From the NCBI GenBank assembly GCA_034440455.1, contig JAWXCB010000022.1, forward strand, positions 1 through 29,459: a stretch of 29,459 nucleotides of DNA, given 5' to 3'. Within the stretch, counting starts at the first letter, position 1, and each line of letters starts with the position of its first letter. Under the pieces are notes generated by a model, which did no database searches, was not told the origin of the DNA, and was given only the letters and a program-made list of their open reading frames with translations. Source of the DNA: JAWXCB01 sp034440455. GTDB taxonomy: Bacteria > Bacteroidota > Bacteroidia > Chitinophagales > CAIOSU01. This document shows positions 4,445 through 11,234 of this stretch, in pieces. The position numbers and the translations under genes are program-made.

Positions 4445-5787
4445 GTTTTTGTTTTAAAGAGTGAAAGACCGCCCAATGTTAGGAAAAACGCTGACATGCA
4501 CAGGTCAAAGACCGGTGTGAATATCCAAAGATTATGGACATTCAATTTACGCATCGCCTTTCCATACAGGAGAGTCTGTAAAATATTTTTGATGATGAAA
4601 ATCGAAAGTGTTGGCAGCAGCATAAACCCGTTCATCAATAGCGCAATCGCTGTGACATTAAATAAAATTTGAGAGCCGTAGAGTGTTCCTAAAACGAGTT
4701 GATGTTGGGATTGATAATGAAACCCAGTAGAATAATGTCTTCTCTTTTGGTGAATGAATGCGCGGAGCGATTCAGGAGAAACCGTGAGGACGTGGGCGTT
4801 TGGATGAATCATCAGGGTTGTGTTGCGACCGGTTGCAATTCTGTTCACCGTCAAATCATCATCCCCTGAAATCAAGCCGCTATGGTGTTCGAGCGCTCCG
4901 ATAGTTCTTGTTACGGAGGTACGGTATAAAAGGTTTCGCCCAACGCCCATGTAAGGCATTTTTAAAAGTGTAAACGATAAATAATAAAGGGCAGTAAGAA
5001 AGTTTTCATAGCGGATAAAGCGGTTTAGGAACACGTTTGAAAATTGCCTCACCCCGCCCCTCTCCAAAGGAGAGGGAGTCCCGACAGCATCATAAGTATG
5101 TTTGTTCTCCGGAAACAATGGTGAAAAGCCAAGAACAATTTCAATTTCATTTTTAGAAGTATCAGAACTGGGTAATGAACTTTGGACTTCCCTCTCCTTT
5201 GGAGGGGGGGCGGGGGTGAGGCTTGCCATCAGTTTTATCCATTGATTAGAAGCAGGCTTGCAATCTGCATCGGTCAGCAAAACGAGTTCGTAACGCGCTG
5301 CTTCAATTCCTTTTTTCAACGCGCTTCTCTTTCCTAAAAGATTTTTTTCTGAAGAATGATTTTCAATTACCCGCAATCGCGCATCTTGTTTTGAAAAATC
5401 TTCCAACCATTGCTGCGTGTCATCCGTTGAGCCGTCATTTACAATCAGCACTTCAAATTCAGGATAATCTTGTTCGAGAATCGCTGGCAGAAATTTTTTC
5501 AAATTCTCTAACTCATTTTTCGCGCAAATGATAACCGAAACCGGAGCATGATTCGGTAATTCGGTGATTCGATGATTCGGTGTATGAGTGATATGTTGCT
5601 GCGATGGTTCTAAAGTCCCCCTTGCGTGTGAGCCTTCTTGTGTTGGCGAAGGGGGATGCGCAGGCTTTGTGCGTTGGAGGGGGGTTGAATCTTTGGAATC
5701 GTAAAACGATAGTCTCGAAAAAACAAACAGATAAAAACCAAGCAGCGCGATGAAAGAAACAATGAAAATGAAAAATACGATTATCAA
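4435..5787 (-). CDS. Membrane-associated family 2 glycosyltransferase with repeat-derived in-frame inserts
   Basis: A GT2-family inverting transferase of 450 residues. It has an N-terminal membrane helix (about 1-25), then the GT-A start VSVIICAKNELENLKKFL (83-100) and VLIVNDGSTDDTQQWL. The metal-site region is LLTDADCKP (near 172), followed by the acceptor/catalytic region SGDDDLTV (near 307), a QKRRHYSTG segment in place of QxxRW, and two or three C-terminal membrane helices. Substrate is unknown. Three stretches do not look like GT2 sequence: about residues 34-80, 189-213 and 230-250. They are low-complexity, Pro/Ser-rich (TPAPPPKEREVQ, TPSPLERGGVRQF) and correspond to palindromic repeats in the DNA. 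The frame stays open through all of them. Start appears to be TTG at 5787; no ATG lies in frame near it. A minus-strand TATTTTTG box is at 5821-5814. Confidence 0.88.
   Translation of the reverse strand: MIIVFFIFIVSFIALLGFYLFVFSRLSFYDSKDSTPLQRTKPAHPPSPTQEGSHARGTLEPSQQHITHTPNHRITELPNHAPVSVIICAKNELENLKKFLPAILEQDYPEFEVLIVNDGSTDDTQQWLEDFSKQDARLRVIENHSSEKNLLGKRSALKKGIEAARYELVLLTDADCKPASNQWIKLMASLTPAPPPKEREVQSSLPSSDTSKNEIEIVLGFSPLFPENKHTYDAVGTPSPLERGGVRQFSNVFLNRFIRYENFLTALYYLSFTLLKMPYMGVGRNLLYRTSVTRTIGALEHHSGLISGDDDLTVNRIATGRNTTLMIHPNAHVLTVSPESLRAFIHQKRRHYSTGFHYQSQHQLVLGTLYGSQILFNVTAIALLMNGFMLLPTLSIFIIKNILQTLLYGKAMRKLNVHNLWIFTPVFDLCMSAFFLTLGGLSLFKTKTWK
5046..5088 (-). repeat. Palindromic repeat copy A inside the glycosyltransferase
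   Basis: The core CCCTCTCC-AAA-GGAGAGGG (5058-5076) is a perfect palindrome apart from its centre, flanked on the left by GCCTCACCCCG. It is the reverse orientation of the copies at 5186, 5852 and 23332. It encodes roughly AVGTPSPLERGGVRQF of the glycosyltransferase. Confidence 0.8.
5186..5226 (+). repeat. Palindromic repeat copy B inside the glycosyltransferase
   Basis: Contains CCCTCTCCTTTGGAGGGG followed by GGCGGGGGTGAGGCTTGCC, the same element as copies at 5852 and 23332 and inverted relative to copy A. On the minus strand it encodes about SLTPAPPPKEREVQSS of the glycosyltransferase. Confidence 0.8.
5548..5690. repeat. Repeat-rich segment in the glycosyltransferase N-terminal linker
   Basis: Two kinds of repeat lie side by side. 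Positions 5548-5582 consist of short tandem units close to GATTCGGT(A/G). Positions 5611-5690 contain AGTCCCCCTT, GAAGGGGGAT and GGAGGGGGGTTGAA, an inverted arrangement of C- and G-runs. Together they encode the linker between the first membrane helix and the catalytic domain (about residues 34-80). Confidence 0.6.
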
Positions 5788-5798
5788 GAGTGCGCAGT

Positions 5799-5806
5799 TA
5801 TCTTTG
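5799..5806 (+). promoter_or_regulatory. Candidate -7 box (TATCTTTG) for tgt
   Basis: Exact match to TAnnTTTG in the divergent intergenic region, 94 bases before the tgt start. A mRNA from here would have a leader of about 85-90 bases that contains palindromic repeat copy E. No good -33 element was seen. Confidence 0.4.
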
Positions 5807-5813
5807 CTGCCGT

Positions 5814-5821
5814 CAAAAATA
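5814..5821 (-). promoter_or_regulatory. Candidate -7 box (TATTTTTG) for the glycosyltransferase-sigma transcript
   Basis: On the minus strand TATTTTTG fits TAnnTTTG exactly, 26 bases before the TTG start at 5787. A TTG lies 16 bases upstream of the box on that strand, slightly close for a -33 element. It is back to back with the plus-strand box at 5799-5806. Confidence 0.45.
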
Positions 5822-5851
5822 CGCCTCGCATTTCTTTCAATGTGATACTGC

Positions 5852-5900
5852 TCTCCCTCCCCTCTCCTTTTGGAGAGAGGGCGGGGGTGAGGCTTACAGC
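5852..5900 (+). repeat. Palindromic repeat copy E abutting the tgt start codon
   Basis: Contains CCTCTCC-TTTT-GGAGAGAGG and then GCGGGGGTGAGGCTTACAGC, ending exactly at the base before the tgt ATG (5901). Its purine-rich GGTGAGG (5886-5892) is at ribosome-binding distance (8 bases) from that ATG. Same family and orientation as copies at 5186 and 23332. Confidence 0.8.
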
Positions 5901-7031
5901 ATGAAATTCACCATCACTTCAAACGATACTCAAACAAAAGCCCGCACCGGTGTTATTGAAACTGCACACGGCAGTTTCACAACTCCAATGTTCATGCCCG
6001 TAGGCACGGCAGGCAGCGTGAAAGCGGTTCACTTTGCCGAATTGGAAAATGAAATCCACAGCGAAATCATTCTTTCAAATACTTATCATCTTTTTTTGCG
6101 CCCCGGATTAACTATTCTGCAACAAGCCGGTGGGCTGCATAAGTTTATCGGATGGAAGAAGCCTATCCTCACTGACAGTGGCGGTTATCAGGTTTATTCA
6201 CTTGCAGAGAAAAGAAAAATTACTGAGGAAGGTGTCCGCTTTCAATCGCATATTGACGGCTCCACGCATTTTTTCTCGCCTGAAAACGTCATGGATATTC
6301 AGCGCGTGATTGGCGCTGACATCATCATGGCGTTTGATGAATGTACTCCCTATCCCTGCGAATATGACTATGCGAAAAAATCTATGGAGATGACGCATCG
6401 CTGGCTGAAGCGGTGCAAAGAGCAATTTCAAAAAACAACGGGAGTGTATGATTATGAGCAAACACTTTTCCCCATCGTGCAGGGAAGCGTGTATGGCGAT
6501 TTAAGAAAAATATCTGCGCAGACAATTGCAGAAGCTGATTGTGAAGGCAATGCCATTGGAGGTTTATCTGTAGGCGAGCCCGCGGAGATGATGTATGAAA
6601 TGACAGAAGCTGTCTGCGCTATTTTACCTGCGCACAAGCCACGCTATTTGATGGGAGTGGGCACGCCTGCAAATATTTTGGAGTCAATTGCTTTTGGCGT
6701 GGATATGTTTGACTGCGTAATGCCTACGCGCAACGGGCGCAATGGAATGCTGTTTACCAAAAGCGGCATCATCAACATCCGCAATAAGAAATGGGAAAAT
6801 GATTTCAGCGCGATTGATGCGGAGAGCGAAGCATCAGTTGTCCGCACACACTCAAAAGCATACTTGCGCCATTTGTTTGTAGCAGATGAAATTCTTGCCT
6901 TGCAGATTGCGAGCATCAACAACCTGAGCCTTTATCTCTGGCTCGTGAAAGAAGCGCAGCGAAAAATAAAAGAAGGTGTTTTCCCTGAATGGAAAAACAG
7001 CATGGTGAAGCAGTTGATGCAGCGGTTATAA
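5901..7031 (+). CDS. tgt: tRNA-guanine (queuine) transglycosylase
   Basis: Tgt exchanges guanine-34 in the anticodon of Asp, Asn, His and Tyr tRNAs for preQ1, on the way to queuosine. The 376-residue length fits bacterial Tgt. Visible motifs are TPMFMPVGTAGSVKAV, ILTDSGGYQVYSL (catalytic Asp region), FDECTPYP, GGLSVGEP and the second catalytic region MGVGTPANILESIAFGVDMF with DCVMPTRNGRNG. ATG 5901 is chosen because it starts at the conserved N-terminal strand (MKFTITSNDTQTKARTG); a longer frame upstream only translates a repeat. Odd feature: where most bacterial Tgt have the zinc motif CxCxxC before SRAYLHHL, this protein reads DAESEASVVRTHSKAYLRHL. The later zinc His is Asn (INNLSLY), so the structural zinc site appears absent. 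Confidence 0.95.
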   Translation: MKFTITSNDTQTKARTGVIETAHGSFTTPMFMPVGTAGSVKAVHFAELENEIHSEIILSNTYHLFLRPGLTILQQAGGLHKFIGWKKPILTDSGGYQVYSLAEKRKITEEGVRFQSHIDGSTHFFSPENVMDIQRVIGADIIMAFDECTPYPCEYDYAKKSMEMTHRWLKRCKEQFQKTTGVYDYEQTLFPIVQGSVYGDLRKISAQTIAEADCEGNAIGGLSVGEPAEMMYEMTEAVCAILPAHKPRYLMGVGTPANILESIAFGVDMFDCVMPTRNGRNGMLFTKSGIINIRNKKWENDFSAIDAESEASVVRTHSKAYLRHLFVADEILALQIASINNLSLYLWLVKEAQRKIKEGVFPEWKNSMVKQLMQRL

Positions 7032-7042
7032 GATTTTCAATC

Positions 7043-7468
7043 TCAACTTGGCGAGCGCTCTACTTGAACTATGTAATATTTTGACGCCCCCCGCCAGGGA
7101 AATGCTCTATAGCGTTTCACGTAATGCAGATTTACGCGCTCACCGCTTAGCGCAACAGCTTCTAAATCTTTGATGATTGCCTCTTTGCTGTTTTCCACCG
7201 AAAAATCAAACGTCTCTGCGATTGGGCTTGCACCTTTCAGCGAGCCAAATGCTTCCATGCTGAGTTGTCCTTCATAAGTTTTAAATACTACGCCCTGCTT
7301 ACTGATGCGCAATATCTTACCTGCCCGCACTCCTTCATCATACACTCCCCAATAGAGAAAGCTAAGTACGGCAATGCCGATGAGCAGCAGGCTGCCTAAA
7401 ACAATCATTGTAATCTTCTTCGTTGTCTTTGCTACCTTTTGTCCGAACGAAGGTTTTTCGATATTCAT
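7043..7468 (-). CDS. Conserved small membrane protein of unknown function
   Basis: A 141-residue protein starting MNIEKPSFGQKVAKTTKK, with one hydrophobic helix at about residues 20-42 (IVLGSLLLIGIAVLSFLYWG). The next part, YDEGVRAGKILRISKQGVVF and KTYEGQLSM, is typical of a protein common in Bacteroidota that databases sometimes mislabel 6-phosphogluconate dehydrogenase. No catalytic motif is visible. The C-terminal part is probably outside the membrane and beta-rich (VNLHYVKRYRAFPWRG). The ATG at 7468 is preferred over an upstream start at 7504, whose extra 12 residues are atypical. It is convergent with tgt, separated by 11 bases. Confidence 0.7.
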   Translation of the reverse strand: MNIEKPSFGQKVAKTTKKITMIVLGSLLLIGIAVLSFLYWGVYDEGVRAGKILRISKQGVVFKTYEGQLSMEAFGSLKGASPIAETFDFSVENSKEAIIKDLEAVALSGERVNLHYVKRYRAFPWRGASKYYIVQVERSPS

Positions 7469-7559
7469 TTGAAATTTTTTAGAAAGATAAAAACAAAATA
7501 GCAACTTCTGAAAAAGAAGAAATCAAGACGTTCATTGTTTTAAACTATAAACCAAAGTT

Positions 7560-8273
7560 TTAATGACATTTAGCGGCACCAACATCAGTTGTGTTGATTT
7601 GGGGACTCAGATAAGGAATGCCCAAATTCAATCCCCGGATGATAAACAGACACGCAAAAAGAATAAACATTGCCGGGGTGAGTTTCCTAAACAGGTTCCG
7701 TGTTTTAATGCTGAGAATACTGCCCAGCATTGAAGTGGCGAACATCAGAGGAAATGTTCCAAAGCCAAACAGCGCCATGTAAAGCGCGCCATTAATGACA
7801 GTTCCTGTGGTGATGGCTCCTACTAATCCAACGTAAACAAAACCGCATGGAAGAAAACCATTTAGCGCCCCGATAAAGAAAAGTGAACTCTGCTTGTTCA
7901 CCTTCAGGAGTTTGCCCAGCTTGCTTTTTATGAAGCCGTTGAATTTTACGAAGAAAGGTATTGTAATGAAATTGCTTTCTAAGTTGATGGAGAAAAGCGC
8001 CATTGCCAACAGCAATACTCCAAGCGCGATGGAAATCGCTTGTTGAAAACCTGCAAGCGCAAAGGCTTTTCCAAACAAGCCGAACACTGCGCCTAACATG
8101 GCATAAGTAAAAATTCTTCCGAGGTTATAGAGTATCCTGCTGAAAGTTATTTGGAAACCTGAGTTGAAATTAGTTGGCAGCGCAAGCGCGATGGGTCCGC
8201 ACATTCCCACGCAATGGAAACTTCCGGCTAAACCAATTATAAATGCTGTCCACAAATATTCGGTTTGAATCAT
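7560..8273 (-). CDS. SafE/TauE-like membrane protein of the cbb3 oxidase cluster
   Basis: A 237-residue polytopic membrane protein. The N-terminal helix carries GSFHCVGMCGPIALALP, and a later helix pair carries GALNGFLPCGFVYVGLVGA. This FHCxGMCG...NGxLPCG pattern is characteristic of the DsbD/SafE-like (sulfite exporter TauE family) proteins found at the end of Bacteroidota cco operons. The cysteines may handle copper or electrons during cbb3 oxidase assembly; that role is inferred from context. Its ATG overlaps the stop of the FixH gene (8270-8273), so it is translated from the same transcript and is the last gene of the cluster. A C-terminal Cys-His pair (GAAKCH) may also bind metal. Confidence 0.85.
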   Translation of the reverse strand: MIQTEYLWTAFIIGLAGSFHCVGMCGPIALALPTNFNSGFQITFSRILYNLGRIFTYAMLGAVFGLFGKAFALAGFQQAISIALGVLLLAMALFSINLESNFITIPFFVKFNGFIKSKLGKLLKVNKQSSLFFIGALNGFLPCGFVYVGLVGAITTGTVINGALYMALFGFGTFPLMFATSMLGSILSIKTRNLFRKLTPAMFILFACLFIIRGLNLGIPYLSPQINTTDVGAAKCH

Positions 8274-8713
8274 TGAATCACCAATGTTTTTTCATCAAAG
8301 TATGCTGTATCGCCCGAAGTCCAATCCACCTGTACGCGCCAGAGTCCTTTTTGCAAGGATGCAAAAGAAACATCCTGCTGATTTTCTGCATTGGGTTGAA
8401 GGACAACTTTTAAATCCTGTTTAGAATCAGAAGGGCGATAAAACAAAATCGTTCCATTTATGGGTGTTTTGTTTTTCGGAAAGGAAAAACGCGCTTTGTT
8501 TTCAGCTTGTGAAAATTCAATGCTAAGTTTTTCCGAAAGGGCAGCGCTGTTTTTCTGCTTGTCAATCTGCTGCTGGTATTGAATTTCCTGTTTGTAATAA
8601 TCTTTCGTTACTAAGCTGAAATCTTCCGAATGTGATTTGAAAACCAAAAACAACATGAATGCCACGAACGAGCAGTATAAAATGGCAACGCGATAACCCC
8701 AGCTTATTTTCAT
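8270..8713 (-). CDS. ccoH: FixH/CcoH family cbb3 oxidase assembly protein
   Basis: A 147-residue protein beginning MKISWGYRVAILYCSFVAFM, the usual start of FixH in this phylum: one N-terminal membrane helix, then LVTKDYYKQEIQYQQQIDKQ (the conserved DYY motif) and a periplasmic beta-domain ending with GLWRVQVDWTSGD. FixH/CcoH is needed for stable assembly of cbb3 oxidase and interacts with the copper ATPase CcoI and CcoP. An in-frame TTG at 8722 overlaps the ccoG stop, but the ATG at 8713 fits the family start better. It lies between ccoG and the SafE-like gene and overlaps or nearly overlaps both. Confidence 0.88.
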   Translation of the reverse strand: MKISWGYRVAILYCSFVAFMLFLVFKSHSEDFSLVTKDYYKQEIQYQQQIDKQKNSAALSEKLSIEFSQAENKARFSFPKNKTPINGTILFYRPSDSKQDLKVVLQPNAENQQDVSFASLQKGLWRVQVDWTSGDTAYFDEKTLVIQ

Positions 8714-8718
8714 AATCG

Positions 8719-10116
8719 TCAATTAAATGGTCCTGAAAAATTCGTTTTGATTTCGTCTATCAGTTTTTCTCCGCTGTACACCTCGATGATTAATTCTGTT
8801 TTTCGTCCTTCCAATTTTTCTTTTGGCAATTCAACGAAGAAAGAGGTTTTTGCCATTCCCTGCCCGCGCACGATGAATTCATTTCCAACCATGCGCAGCA
8901 CGCCTTCCGGTGATTTTAATTTCAGTTGAATCGGAATCATTTTGATTGTTTTATTCACCACTTCAATATTGTACAGGTTCGAGATTTTATTTCCTTCCAC
9001 TTCCTGATAAAGCATTCCTGGTTGTCGCAGAATTGTGGTTTCCACGTCAGCGCGGCTGCCGAGTGAAAATCCCAACACCGCAATTAATAAAGTCAATACC
9101 ATTGAATAGGCAATAATGCGGGGAGTGATTTTGAATTTTCTTTTGTTTGAAATGCCGTTATAAGAATCATAGCGAATCAAATTTTTCGGGAGACTCACTT
9201 TTTCCATAATCTCGTTGCAGGCATCAATACACGCAGTGCAGTTCACGCATTCCAATTGCGTTCCGTTACGAATATCAATTCCCGTAGGGCACACGCGCAC
9301 ACATAAACCGCAATCAATACAATCGCCATGCGTTCTTGTCTCTTCTTTTTTCATCTTTCCTCTCGTTTCCCCGCGCACAAAATCATACGCAACCACGATA
9401 GAATCTTTATCCAATAAAACACCTTGCAAGCGCCCATACGTACAAACAACCAAACAAAGTTGTTCTCTGAAAAAAGCAAAGTTCAAATAGAAAACTCCGG
9501 AGAACGCCAGCGCTGAAAGGAAGCCCGCCCAGTTTGCTGAAGGAGGACTTGTAACGATTTGAAAAAGTTCATCAATGCCGATGATATAGGCGAGAAACGT
9601 ATTTCCAATCAAAAAGGCAATCCCGAAAAAGAGGAGATGCTTTGCAGATTTTTTCAAAGCTTTCTTCTGCGTAAGGGGAGCATTGTTCAATGCGCGTTGC
9701 TGGCTCGCATCTCCTTCAATCCAATATTCAATCTTGCGGAAAACCATTTCGAGAAATATCGTCTGCGGGCAAGCCCAGCCGCAAAACACTCTGCCAAACA
9801 CTACGGTGAACAATACGATGAATATGATAAACGTGAGCATCGCCAACCCGAACAGAAAGAAATCCTGAGGCCAGAAGGTTAATCCAAATACAATAAATTT
9901 TCTCTCTAAAACATTGAACAACAAAAGCGGTTGCCCATGCACTTTGATAAAAGGAGCGCCAAATAAAAATGCTAAAAGAAAAAAACTGACGATTGTTCGG
10001 GAATTGTAAAGTTTCCCTTTGGGCTTTTGAGGATAAATCCACGCGCGATGCCCTTTTTCATCTATCGTGGAAAGTTTATCTCTGAAGGAAGTTTCTGATT
10101 TCGCGTCTGTGTTCAT
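8719..10116 (-). CDS. ccoG: CcoG, cbb3 oxidase accessory ferredoxin-like membrane protein
   Basis: A 465-residue protein with five or so membrane helices and two sets of iron-sulfur cysteines. A CxxxCP motif lies in a helix, FCGWACPQTIFLE (Cys112, Cys116). Two 4Fe-4S motifs follow: CIDCGLCVRVCPTGI (Cys266, 269, 272, 276) and CVNCTACIDACNEIM (Cys290, 293, 296, 300). The C-terminal 120 residues form a periplasmic immunoglobulin-like domain. CcoG (RdxA/FixG) has cupric reductase activity in other bacteria and feeds copper to the CuB site of cbb3 oxidase. It starts at ATG 10116, 21 bases after ccoP, and is part of the same minus-strand operon. Confidence 0.95.
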   Translation of the reverse strand: MNTDAKSETSFRDKLSTIDEKGHRAWIYPQKPKGKLYNSRTIVSFFLLAFLFGAPFIKVHGQPLLLFNVLERKFIVFGLTFWPQDFFLFGLAMLTFIIFIVLFTVVFGRVFCGWACPQTIFLEMVFRKIEYWIEGDASQQRALNNAPLTQKKALKKSAKHLLFFGIAFLIGNTFLAYIIGIDELFQIVTSPPSANWAGFLSALAFSGVFYLNFAFFREQLCLVVCTYGRLQGVLLDKDSIVVAYDFVRGETRGKMKKEETRTHGDCIDCGLCVRVCPTGIDIRNGTQLECVNCTACIDACNEIMEKVSLPKNLIRYDSYNGISNKRKFKITPRIIAYSMVLTLLIAVLGFSLGSRADVETTILRQPGMLYQEVEGNKISNLYNIEVVNKTIKMIPIQLKLKSPEGVLRMVGNEFIVRGQGMAKTSFFVELPKEKLEGRKTELIIEVYSGEKLIDEIKTNFSGPFN

Positions 10117-10137
10117 TGCAGGTTTGGTTGTCGGTTC

Positions 10138-11007
10138 CTAAAGGGGCGTCCCTTCGGGAACATATTTTGCTCCCTCCGGTTCCTTTGCATTCGGAGGGTT
10201 TGTTCCCTGAAGTAATAAAACATAACTGGATACTTCCTGCATTTGCTTTGGACTTATCTGGTCTTGCCATGAAATCATTGCCTTGCCCTGCACTCCATAT
10301 TTTATAGTTTTGAAAATATCCTTGATGTTGCCTCCGTGAATCCAATATTCATCCGTGAGGTTTGGTCCAAGTGTCGCCTTTCCTTCACCCAACGTGCCAT
10401 GACAGGCAACGCACAAGCTTTCAAAAGTTTTACTGCCGTTTTCTAAATCAGACTTATCCGTCATCGCCACCACGGAAGTTTCGTCTACAAGGTTTGCCGC
10501 TTTTGCTAAGAATGCTCCCTTTTGAATTGTCGCTTCCGCCATCTCCTGATTGTATTCATCAATAGAAAGAGGGGCGCTTCCGCTAATGTGATAGCGATAG
10601 AGATATACAACAGCAAATACCATCGAGAGATAAAACATGTATTTCCACCAGGGAGGCAAACTGTTATCCAATTCGCGGATGCCGTCATACTGATGAGCAA
10701 ATTCAATTTCCTTTTCTCTTTCGATAGGCACTGACTCATTCAAACTTTGCCCAACGGATTTAAATAACCGGGAAATAAAACTTTCCTGTACTCCGCTCTG
10801 GTCATTATTCTGCTCGCTCGTTAGTTTGATGAAGCCAAATACCAAAATCAAGACAACTGCGAGCAAAAACATTACAACGACAGCAAGGCTCCAGACAAGG
10901 TAATCCAACAGTGCGGGAGTTGTTGCAGCCGGAGCAACTTCTTGAGAGAAGACTGCGGTGTGAACAAACAAAGCGAGTGAAAGCAACGAAAATATTTTTT
11001 TAAACAT
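10138..11007 (-). CDS. ccoP: CcoP, cbb3 oxidase c-type cytochrome subunit, single haem-binding motif
   Basis: A 289-residue subunit III of cbb3 oxidase. It has a signal-like N-terminal segment (MFKKIFSLLSLALFVHT), a membrane helix (about 34-62), and the conserved YDGIRELDNSLPPWWKYMFY segment followed by a second helix. One cytochrome c domain has CVACH (residues 199-203), GPNLTDEYWIHGG and the axial Met in GKAMISWQDQIS. Many proteobacterial CcoP carry two CxxCH motifs; only one is present here. Electrons pass from this haem to the CcoO haem. It lies three bases from ccoQ. The start ATG 11007 precedes a plausible signal/anchor. Confidence 0.93.
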   Translation of the reverse strand: MFKKIFSLLSLALFVHTAVFSQEVAPAATTPALLDYLVWSLAVVVMFLLAVVLILVFGFIKLTSEQNNDQSGVQESFISRLFKSVGQSLNESVPIEREKEIEFAHQYDGIRELDNSLPPWWKYMFYLSMVFAVVYLYRYHISGSAPLSIDEYNQEMAEATIQKGAFLAKAANLVDETSVVAMTDKSDLENGSKTFESLCVACHGTLGEGKATLGPNLTDEYWIHGGNIKDIFKTIKYGVQGKAMISWQDQISPKQMQEVSSYVLLLQGTNPPNAKEPEGAKYVPEGTPL

Positions 11008-11010
11008 GGT

Positions 11011-11223
11011 TCAATGAGTTTTTTCCTTGTCATTAATAGTTGCAGTTTGCGCGTTTTCAGTTCTGCTTAAATCAAGCGGGAGCGCTGAGAGCTGCGTCAT
11101 CAAAGACTTGTCAGAGCGCCACACCTGAAAAAGCAGGAAGGTGAAAAAGCAAAAGAAGATCACGAAAGAAATAATCGGAAAGATTTCAATCGAATCAATC
11201 GAGCTTAGAGCTTCTTTATACAT
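11011..11223 (-). CDS. ccoQ: CcoQ-like small subunit of cbb3 oxidase
   Basis: A 70-residue single-helix protein. The hydrophobic stretch IEIFPIISFVIFFCFFTFLL at about residues 13-34 is followed by VWRSDKSLMTQLSALPLD and a charged tail. Size, topology and its place between ccoNO and ccoP identify it as the CcoQ/FixQ small subunit, which stabilises the oxidase complex. It is 11 bases after ccoNO and 3 bases before ccoP, so the three are translated from one mRNA. Confidence 0.85.
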   Translation of the reverse strand: MYKEALSSIDSIEIFPIISFVIFFCFFTFLLFQVWRSDKSLMTQLSALPLDLSRTENAQTATINDKEKTH

Positions 11224-11234
11224 GATGCAGTAAT

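Noticed and set aside
7032..7044. AGATT-TTC-AATCT between tgt and the convergent gene as a terminator
   Set aside because: The stem is only five A/T-rich pairs with no T-run; too weak to call.
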